A stretch of 64,000 nucleotides of DNA from positions 24,859,686 through 24,923,685 of the forward strand of contig OZ022261.1 of the NCBI GenBank assembly GCA_963978905.1. Direction: 5' to 3'. This stretch comes from Trichostrongylus colubriformis. Its lineage: Eukaryota; Nematoda; Chromadorea; Rhabditida; Trichostrongylidae. The notes under the pieces are model-generated. The model made no database searches and was not told the origin of the DNA. It worked only from the letters and a program-made list of their open reading frames with translations. How positions within the stretch are numbered: the stretch's first letter is position 1; every line of letters starts with the position of its first letter. This document shows, one piece after another, positions 55,921 through 64,000 of the stretch. The translations under genes and the position numbers were made by a program.

Positions 55921-56477
55921 CTATTCGAAGAAACAGAGCACTATAGTCTGTACACCGAAAGCGGAAAACAAGGACACTCAGTAACTAAACCCCGATGATA
56001 ATGACGGTGGCATGAGGCTTTGTGCGGCGAATGCCTGAACCTCTTCACCGATCACTAGCACGTGACTAAGAAGTACAACAGTTAAGTTCACGGACATTAG
56101 CTACGTACGGCAATTAACCCGTGGTTTTCTTATGATCTCTGACTTGATTTCTTCGTTGCTTCGAAAAAAAAAACAACAGCGAAAGCGGATTCAAAAAGTA
56201 CTGAGATGCGAATCCCGGATTCGAATTGAAGGAACCGGAAGGGGATCCGAAACAAGAGGAAGATGCAAAGAAATGAGCATTTTGTAATGAACACTCAAGG
56301 TTAGAAGCGATAATAGACGAAAAAACCCGGACTCAAAAGCGCGACGCTACGGTGTGTATTCGCATCCCATTCGCATCAGCGCATCCATTCCGAGTTGTCC
56401 GCTGTAGGAGACGGGCCGTGGGCCAACGTTAGTTGTAGCACCTGACTCCCAGCGCAGTGGAGCGGCCATTCCTAACT

Positions 56478-56695
56478 TCATTAGCATTCATGTAAGTACA
56501 TCTAGAAACAATATAAGAAAGAACAAAGTAAAAAGTAAAGGGAAAACAAATTTATAATAGAAACATCTACTTTTGGCACCATGCCAAGGCGTCAAGTTGG
56601 CGAGTTTGTGCACTGGCGGCCACTTAAACTCGTCCACACTACGTCTGTTCTACCGTAAGCCAAAATTACCCCCCTTTTGCTGTCTTCAAGAGAGC
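56478..56695 (-). repeat. Dispersed repeat family I, copy 2 (inverted)
   Basis: Reverse complement of 36308-36505, with GTACATCTAGAAACAATATA, AACTTGACG-type and ACTACGTCTGTTCTAC blocks recognisable. It ends near GCTGTCTTCAAGAG. Confidence 0.7.
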
Positions 56696-56737
56696 TGCTC
56701 AGTACCCATGAACAATAGTTGTACTTTTGCTTTTGAC

Positions 56738-57075
56738 TACAGTATAAAATAATTACTACTCAATCATTATCATCATCATCATACTCAATTACAGTATAAA
56801 ATAATTACTACTCAATCATTCCAAATGAATACTAGTACGGTAATGCATTCCTGACAGATACCTCAGAGAGCCAGTCTAAAAAGCAATACATGTATAGGAA
56901 ACCTAGTCTGGAGGCATCTCCAGAAATAACCTGGTTGTACCGAGGGAGAAATATGTGAGTAAATGAACTTAAGTGGTTTCAAGGGACATGGGGAAGGATG
57001 GTGCGTAGCGCAATGCCAGATGAACAGTGCGTCACAAGTTCCGTGGTGAAGGCTTACGGTGACGTTGCCTAAAAA
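56738..57075 (+). repeat. Dispersed repeat family M, copy 1
   Basis: About 340 bp starting at ACTACAGTATAAAATAATTA, itself duplicated around a TCATCATCATCATAC microsatellite, then CAGTACGGTAATGCATTCCT and CTCCAGAAATAACCTGGTTG. The direct copy is at 60868-61190. Non-coding. Confidence 0.75.
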
Positions 57076-57119
57076 GGACCACGTCACGTGGTACGTATGA
57101 CCGACACACACCACAGATT

Positions 57120-58110
57120 GCGAGATTGTGATCGACGCGTGGGGAAACAGATACGCTAAAGAACTGAGCGGTTAGACCACTTTTTGTGGTTTTTTGTCAT
57201 TTTTGTTTACTGCCGTGCTATCTTGCATCCTAACCTTCAACTTCGAAACCAACAAGCTAACTAGTGAGATCACCACACTATTGTAAGCCCAATTGGATTA
57301 AATTAACTACATATGATTGGCGGTATTGGGAGGAAAAATAGAAGTAAGGGCACTGTCAGGCGAGCGGAAAGATTTCCTCGTTTGTCACATCTTTCCCATC
57401 ACTTGAATAGGCATTTTGCGCCCTATATTTGAACGATTTGCAAGCGAATTGGTTTCGGAAAAAGTAGTAGTTTAGACGCTGATGATTTCACGGACACAGT
57501 AATCACATGTATCTAAGGTTAGCAATAACTGATCGAGAGTAGCGATCGCGAGATGGTAACGCTCGATCCTCAAGATTGTGAGCGAACGCGCCTTCGAAGT
57601 ATACAAAAAGTGAGTTAAGATTCGCATTGGAATCAAATATGTGGACAGAAAAGTGCACGATTCCACAGAAAACTTTCGCTTAAATTAAACGCGATTCTCT
57701 TAAGAGGATATGCAGCCTGATGACGACAGCATTGTACTTTGTGATATCAACGGAAACGATTAGAAGTAAAGCTGATGATAGGTAGTAAAATGTGCGGAAA
57801 TTTGAGATTTTCCGATTTCCACAAACGGTGCCACTGTACACTGCATGCAAAACTTCACGCGAAGAAATTAATATACGGCAGAGATACATATCTTCAGAGT
57901 TCTCACAGTTTTCGTCCATGCGGGGTAAGGTGGGCGGGCTTTTAGGGCTGTGGAGCGAGGCACTGATGGTCACGTGATCGCTGAGGCGTTGTATGTAGCA
58001 AATCAAAATTGGACGCGACACGAAATGAAGCCGGCAGATTTGAAGGGAAGGAAACCCCACATAACTACTTGCTCGTCGACAACTGATGATTTTTTAAGCC
58101 TGTCTAAGTG
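57120..58110. other. No gene seen; fragment of family C arm
   Basis: Only a partial family C arm (57825-57960: GCAAAACTTCACGCGAAG, AGATACATATCTTC) was recognised. No splice-supported frames. Confidence 0.35.
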
Positions 58111-58120
58111 TACTCTATCG

Positions 58121-58359
58121 GGGTGAGGTCCACGAGGTCGAATTTCCACTTCGCGGCGGTGCACTCGCGGTGCCCCCGTACGACTCACCGTACCGATTGC
58201 CTTTGGTCGCCCGGCCGAGCGTGACGCATCACGTCTGCGCTTTCCACTCATGCCACACTGCCTCGCTTGAAGGCTGCCATGCCCTGCCACTGGCACTCGC
58301 ACCCGCCGTGCCGCAATCGCGCGCGGCCGCGCGGAAATTCGACCTCGTGGACCCCACCC
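58121..58359. mobile_element. Mutator-type MITE with 9-bp target duplication (copy 2)
   Basis: TIRs GGGTGAGGTCCACGAGGTCG (left) and the inverse of GGGTGGGGTCCACGAGGTCG (right) are flanked by a perfect ACTCTATCG duplication (58112-58120 and 58360-58368). The interior is homologous to 22795-23065, but the termini beyond the first GGGTG differ completely, so the two copies share a core with different ends. Confidence 0.85.
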
Positions 58360-59088
58360 ACTCTATCGGACATTGATTTCGAAAGGGAGCAGAATTACGG
58401 CATTTCTGTGCACAATTTCTTCAAAAATTACGAGATCACAAGAAGACATGATGGACTGAAATGCATTCGTACGAGAAAAATCGACCCAATGAATCAATAG
58501 CAAACTTGACAGATTGATCCGCTCGCGACCTTCTAAGGCCGCACTCATACTCTGCAGTGCCGGCGGCAGGGCGTCACTGGTGCCTCTGCGTCTCCGCCTA
58601 CGCACGCCTTCCTCTTTGCCTGAGTCGGCTATGCGCGTCCCTCATGCCATTCTGCCCCACAGCCTGCAAACGCAGGCACCCTTGCCGCGCACTGTATGAA
58701 CACGGCCTAACGCTTTAGCAAGCGACCAGACCTGGTGCACCTGGAAGGGTGCCGATCTGCTCAAAACTGGTAAACGAAAAAAAACTAAGCCATTTAAATC
58801 ACATCATCCAAAATTCAGTGAAGTGGGAGTCAAACTGGCTTCGTAAACAATTCAACGGAGAAAGATCACATCGAATCGTATTGCGGGATCAATAAATTGT
58901 GGCTTCTTGGACGGAAAGGTAGCACCCCTGGACGTATCAGGTTTTCCCAGAGACTGCTTCTACAATAACTGGCCTGAACGTATTCAGCGGTAAAATTGCA
59001 GGAAAGGTTGTGCACCTTCACGATTTCGCACTACAGCATGCGACGCGACGCTTGCGGGCGAAGAGTGCTGCTGCAGCTGGGTCCTTAA

Positions 59089-59512
59089 AGGAATCGTCCA
59101 CGGAAAATGAGTTTTTGTGTTACCCATGTATTTATGTTGTATTTGCCTAATGTTGGCCTCATGCAAAATTTCACGCGAAAAAATGTGAATCTGGCTGAGA
59201 TACAGCACCACAAAGTGCGGTCCCAGTGGGCGGGGCCTCCGTGTAAAAGCCGCGTCCCGTCTTCCGCCGCCGTTGGGAACGGAGAGTAGGACTGTTTACG
59301 TAACCTTCTGTTCCTACAATGCGTCTCCGACCACGGCGGACGCGCTACGAGGCTTTTACGCGGAGGCCCCGCCCACTGGGACCGCACTTAATGGTGCTGT
59401 ATCTCAGCCAGATTCACATTTTTCGCGTGAAATTTTGCATGAGGCCAACATTAGGCAAATGCAACATAAATACATGGGTAAAACAAAAACTCTTTTTCCG
59501 TGGACGATTCCT
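59089..59512. mobile_element. TTAA-type fold-back element family C, copy 3 (best preserved)
   Basis: TTAA at 59085-59088 and 59513-59516. The termini AGGAATCGTCCACGGAAAAT and its inverse are intact. The arms are about 155 bp, mirroring through CAAAATTTCACGCGAAAAAA and CCCAGTGGGCGGGGCCTCCG. Target and size class fit piggyBac-mobilised MITEs. Confidence 0.85.
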
Positions 59513-59622
59513 TTAAGCGATCAGACATGAGCTACATTGATGCCTCTTACCATCACCACGTAATCTTTCTGACCAACTACTGTCCCTAGCTCACAGGATC
59601 ACGCCGCGCATCTGCGGGCGTG

Positions 59623-59670
59623 CCATTTAGGATGGGTGAGGTTATGTCTAACCTCACTCATCCTAAATGG
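59623..59670. repeat. Perfectly folding 48-bp hairpin
   Basis: CCATTTAGGATGGGTGAGGT followed by TA, a TGTC loop, then the inverse. The stem is 22 bp with one G/T position. The short loop argues against a normal miRNA precursor. Confidence 0.6.
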
Positions 59671-60867
59671 CCACAATAACACAACATAACATATAACAAC
59701 AATAACATTGGACACAATAGCATCATCAAAATAATAAAAACGAGTCGAGCCTACTGCTGTGACTGCTTTGTAGGTAAAAAGGTAGTGCGTGAGGCACTCA
59801 TCAAACAATGGGCAGCTAAAATCAGTGGGGGTAGTACTTTTTCGCCGCTCCTAGGTTCAATGAAGCAAATGATCACTGAATATACTTTTCCATTCTATTT
59901 TGTCCTTATACGTGTAATACGTACGATTAGCGTCGTACGTAATACATTATTACATACTTAAAAAGCTCTTCATTTACCGTTGATGGGTAAAAGTCCCGTC
60001 CTGATAGTCAGATTGGTCAGCTTATTTATTTACGACAATAGGACCTTGGGTAGCGACACAGGTCGCATTGGCGCTACACCCGCTCGAACCCACGCAGAAC
60101 ACTCACTTCAAAAAAGTTGCAAGCTACTCGCTCAGGTCGCCGAGACAAGCAATGGTTCGTAAGCATGTTGGTACCATCTACTCATCTATACTCATTTTTT
60201 TGTTCACAGCTGGTGGACCAAGAATTCCCCGCCTTCTTTGCGGGACAAATTTCAAACTGAGCGATTTTGCGATTCTGCGTCCCAGCATCTTGCGGGGCTG
60301 CGAATCTAAAGCGTTGACGGAAATTCCAGAATTGGGAAGTGTGATTGTGCCTAATGGAAGGACTAATTGCAATAACAAACAAGCGCAAATAAATGAAAAT
60401 TGCATTAAGAAGCAAGAAAATCCCTAACAGTATATATAAAACGCTTCGTCTGTCAGTCACGAACTTAGGCATAACATGAAAAATAACCTGTGAAAATGGG
60501 GTCAAGTTTGGAATGGTAGGGCATGGGACAAGAAGCAAAGGGCCCGCGTGGATTAAGCTGAGCCCCGCCCTTTGTGGGCGAAGCGTCACTGGAACGATCG
60601 GTCATAGGGAAATGCTCCCGTCAAAAAGATGGGTTGAGGTCAGCCATGAGTTTTTGATAGTCATGAAAGAGGATTGGGCAAAGTAGGCCGAGCGCATCCC
60701 GAATGGGCGGTCCGTACAACAAAAATTTATGATTCTTTTCCAACGCAGCCTGGAAACCAGGAAAAGTCGGTAGAAGCGACCAATTCCCAAGTTATTTTGA
60801 ACCCATTTGAGAAGAGCGAAGACACGCCCACAACGGGAGGAGGGTGATGTGGCAATGGGTACTGCTT

Positions 60868-61190
60868 TTAACTACAGTATAAAATAATTACTACTCAATC
60901 ATTATCATCATCATCATACTCAATTACAGTATAAAATAATTACTACTCAATTATTCCGAATGAATACCAGTACGGTAATGCATTCCTAACAGATACCTCA
61001 TAGAGCCAGTCTAAAAAGCACATGTATAGGAAACTGAGCCTGGTGGCATCTCCAGAAATAACCTGGTTGTACCGCGCAGAAATATGGTGACTAAATGAAC
61101 ACAACTGGTTGCAAGGGACATGGGAGGATGGTGCGTAGCGCAATACTTGATGAACGGCACGTTCCAAGCCCACGGTAACGTTGCTTAATG
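60868..61190 (+). repeat. Dispersed repeat family M, copy 2, with flanking short direct repeats
   Basis: Direct copy of 56738-57075. Here it is bracketed by two copies of GCGAAGACACGCCCA followed by AACGGGAGGAG and TGTGGCAATGGGTACTG (60818-60866 and 61208-61252), which copy 1 lacks. Confidence 0.65.
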
Positions 61191-61259
61191 TGGTCATAGG
61201 GAAATGCGAAGACACGCCCATAACGGGAGGAGAGTGCTGTGGCAATGGGTACTGAGTAA

Positions 61260-62260
61260 ATTTATAGAAAAACAAGTCTCATCGGCTGACTGACGGCCCC
61301 GTGCAGTAATGTGCGCTAGCTCAACTGGTGAATAAGGAAGTTATTGTATTGGTCAAGCACATTACGCATTAGAATGCCTACGCGATTATGTAAAGAATGC
61401 ACTTCGTGCATGCATGCTGCCCTCTCGTAGCGTAGTCGCATAATGTGCGTCATGACTGATTTCGACTATATATTTAGTATTAGCCATCTTCCACATCCGT
61501 TGTTTAATTAAGAAAATGGAGCACGCAGTGTAATCCGCGCAGCTGAACTCATTGAAACGCAACAGTTGAACTTAAGTACAAGGTGAACCTTGTTCTGAGT
61601 ACTCAGTGTTTCTAAACGAATGATTAACAATAAAATTGAAAATAAAGGAGGGAGACTGTAGCGAAAATGTCTTCTGAGTACCGATCCAACGATTTCTCTT
61701 TCATATGAATAAGCCTCATTGGCGAGGTAGTTGGGGGGGGGGAGGGGGGTTGATTAAGTATTCCTAATGCCAGGTGCAAATCATTACATTTTATCGATTC
61801 ACCCCCACATGACAAGTTATTCTGGATATGCTTTTTTGGTGAAACCGATTTCCGCTGAAAAAGTCCGCCTACCTGCACGGAAGTCTTCTAGCAGGAAGTG
61901 TTTTAATATTTGCTGAATGTTTGAGAACATGCAAAAACACTTGAAGAAAGAAAAGTGAGTGAAAGTCACGGTTGGAGAATTCGATCGCTTTTCACATAGT
62001 TGCTAATTGAATTCTTCAGCAACCAGGAAATGATCATGATGCTGGAGCCAATTAAGTAACAGAGATGTATTGCCTAGGGAAATGTAGCCTTTGAGCATGG
62101 AAGCGCTGCACTGGCACGAAGGCGTAGCCTATCAGAGGTAATCATTGTGACATGTACCGATAAACTCCCGCCACCTGCGGTTGCCGTGTTTTGCAGCGCG
62201 CTCATCGCTGACGTATCGATCGTACGCAAGCGAATCTGTAGTACGACGCGGCGATCCGCA
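61260..62260. other. No gene seen
   Basis: AT-rich DNA with a G-rich stretch at 61732-61749. No acceptor/donor-bounded frames were recognised. Confidence 0.35.
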
Positions 62261-62268
62261 GTACTTAA

Positions 62269-62812
62269 AGACAGTTTTAGGGGAAATTCGGCCGAAAAGT
62301 AAAAGAGGTAGTGAATATGAAAGTTGAGATGCCTAGTAATAGGACAGTGGAGAAAAAACGGATGGAAATGGCCAAAAACCCGAGAAATAGGACCCCTTCT
62401 CACCGCTGGTTCCAGGCGCGGACGACCTTTCCGTCAAGAGGCGGGTAGTCCGCACAGGTTTTCCATTGGCATTACCAAGACGTAAATATGAAGGGATGTT
62501 CGGAAATGCGACAGCATTTATTTTCATGTGATGAGCTTCAAGCTAAAAGTGAGAAAGCGCGCTGCGATACTTTCAATTCTGCCAATTTCTTTGACCAACC
62601 TCACCGTGACCAGCCACCAATCACGTCGCGTGGAGGCGGGCTGCCCTAAACCAAGGCGGCTTGCCCTGATGAGACCGCCTCCGCCACAGCTCAAGGGGGC
62701 GCCTTCCGCGAGCGATTCGCCATGCAAAGGCCTTTCGGACCCGTAGTTTTTCACTAAATAACTCCTTTTGGGATTTCTTATAACCCACATTACCCCTAAC
62801 ACTGCCTCTGAG
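62269..62812 (+). mobile_element. Family D non-autonomous element, copy 3
   Basis: Begins after TTAA as AGACAGTTTTAGGGG and carries the family blocks (AATATGAAAGTTGAGATGCC, GACGACCTTTCCGTCAAGAG, GGCGGGTAGTCCGCA). The right end, CACTGCCTCTGAG, is decayed. Copy 4 lies about 1.16 kb further on in the same orientation. Confidence 0.75.
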
Positions 62813-63428
62813 AGGCTTGTTTGAAGGGGGAGGGCAACAACACAGAAAGGTGGGCACTATGCATACGTCTCTACAAGTGGCTTCCAACGCGTGAACTGAG
62901 GTAGAACAATCCACACATGTCTGCTTGGGCCGCGACCCTGCTTTGTACCTAACAAATTTGCCCTTCGACACAATCCTACGTGCACACTGCCCTCACATTT
63001 ATCAAAAATACCCAACGGAGGTGAGTCGATCACATGGTGCACTTCAGGATTATTTTTTATGTACTAATTTACTATGACTTCAAAATGCCCAAGTGCTTAA
63101 GTTTAACTGAACCGAAGAGCTTTTATTCGATAATACAAGCTCAGGTATGCAAGTGCGCTCATGCTCGAATATGAAGTTATTCGAGCAGAATGAAATGGCC
63201 ACGGATATCGATAAAGACCTTGGAAATTCAGCCATGCAATCGCTAACAAACATTTAATGAAATTGTTATCATCAGGGGTTTAGCCAAATAGCCATCTCAA
63301 GCAGTCCGTTTCATGTGCTCATAAACGCAAATTGGTTTCCCATTATTGGAAAACAACTCCATTACTGCTTCAGAAATTGCTCAGCAACACTGATGGTACG
63401 GTACCCGGTGGCAAAAAAAAATTTCGAT

Positions 63429-63976
63429 TAAAGGCAGCTTTCGCGAAAATCCGGATGAAAAGTTAAGGAAGTAGTGAATATGAAAGCCGAGATGTCTAGT
63501 AACAGGACGGTGGAGAAAAAACGGCTGGAAATGGCCAAAAACTCGAGAAATAAGACCTCTTCCCACCGTTGGTTCTAGGCGCGGACGACCTTTCCGTCAA
63601 CAGGTGGGTAGTCCGCATAGGTTTTCCATTGGCATTACCAAGACGTAAACATGAAGGGATGTTCGGAAATGCGACAGCATCTATTTTCATGCGCTGGCTT
63701 CAAGCTAAAAGTAAGAAAGCGCGATGCGATACTTCCAGTCCTGCCGATTTCCTTGACCAACTATACCTTGACCACCCACTAATCACGTCGCTAGGAGGCG
63801 GGCTGCCCTTGTCCAAGGCGGCTTGCCCTGACGAGGCCGCCTCCGCCACAGCTGAAGAGGGCGCCTTTTGTGGGGGATTTCGCCATAGATCGGCCTTTCA
63901 GCCCCGTAATTTTAAAGTGCATGCCTTCTTTTGGCGTTCCCTGTCACCCATATTATCGCGAACACTGTCTTTAAGA
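63429..63976 (+). mobile_element. Family D non-autonomous element, copy 4
   Basis: TTAA followed by AGGCAGC at the left end and ACACTGTCT followed by TTAA at the right end give a short inverted terminus and a TTAA target. The internal blocks match copy 3 closely (GGCATTACCAAGACGTAAAC, ATGAAGGGATGTTCGGAAAT). Confidence 0.8.
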
Positions 63977-64000
63977 GGCCGTTGCCGCCACTACATAGGA

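Noticed and set aside
1..64000. CRISPR arrays, bacterial operons, rRNA clusters or SL RNA genes
   Set aside because: No regularly spaced identical repeats with unique spacers, no rRNA-like conserved blocks and no recognisable SL1 sequence were seen on either strand.

Overview
The window looks like nuclear DNA of a parasitic nematode, most plausibly a strongylid or hookworm-type genome. The evidence is small phase-compatible exons with the nematode acceptor (TTTTCAG or TTTCAG), long introns packed with transposable elements, and repeats of nematode type. No bacterial operon, rRNA cluster, convincing tRNA or CRISPR array is visible. Most of the 64 kb is decayed mobile DNA; real exons are islands in it. 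The organism call is an inference from sequence style, not a match to a database.

Layout. 1-0.9 kb: end of a dead Tc1-like transposon on the minus strand and a 146-bp tandem duplication. 1.4-2.4 kb: 3' part of a multi-exon plus-strand gene with a Ser/Pro/Gln-rich tail. 4-17 kb: repeats (an isolated arm of a long palindromic element, a 1-kb TAA-flanked TIR element, a 500-bp Tc1-type MITE, several small TIR elements), with scattered candidate exons at 4.3, 11.3 (decayed duplicate at 14.6) and 17.0 kb. 19.7-25.2 kb: an unrecognised protein-coding repeat in two inverted copies, with a Mutator-type MITE between their coding blocks. 25.2-26.1 kb: a TA-flanked element. 26.7-33.1 kb: several minus-strand candidate exons. 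34-38 kb: TTAA-flanked and Mutator-type MITEs. 38.3-38.9 kb: a two-exon Cys-rich gene end. 40.7-41.6 kb: a 5'-truncated RTE-type LINE with a (GAA)n tail. 42.3-43.6 kb: second TAA-flanked TIR element. 44-45.3 kb: a 1.38-kb palindrome. 45.5-54.6 kb: the best gene, a Ras-superfamily GTPase on the minus strand. Its large introns hold a piggyBac remnant, an internally deleted mariner and another complete 1.38-kb palindrome. 55-64 kb: almost only non-autonomous elements.

Functional reading. The one gene I can place in a family is the small GTPase, of the RasD/Rhes-like group. It has good G1 and G4 motifs but lacks the G3 glycine (DTNF instead of DxxG), and its post-G4 exon carries an apparent frameshift, so it is either an unusual GTPase or a decaying one. 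The most striking structures are the near-perfect 1.38-kb palindromes with mariner-like termini. One lies inside the GTPase intron, where its transcript would fold into a very long hairpin. Many small elements share TTAA targets with the local piggyBac remnant, and others share 9-10 bp target duplications (Mutator type) or TAA (Harbinger type). Several DNA-transposon systems have therefore fed this locus.
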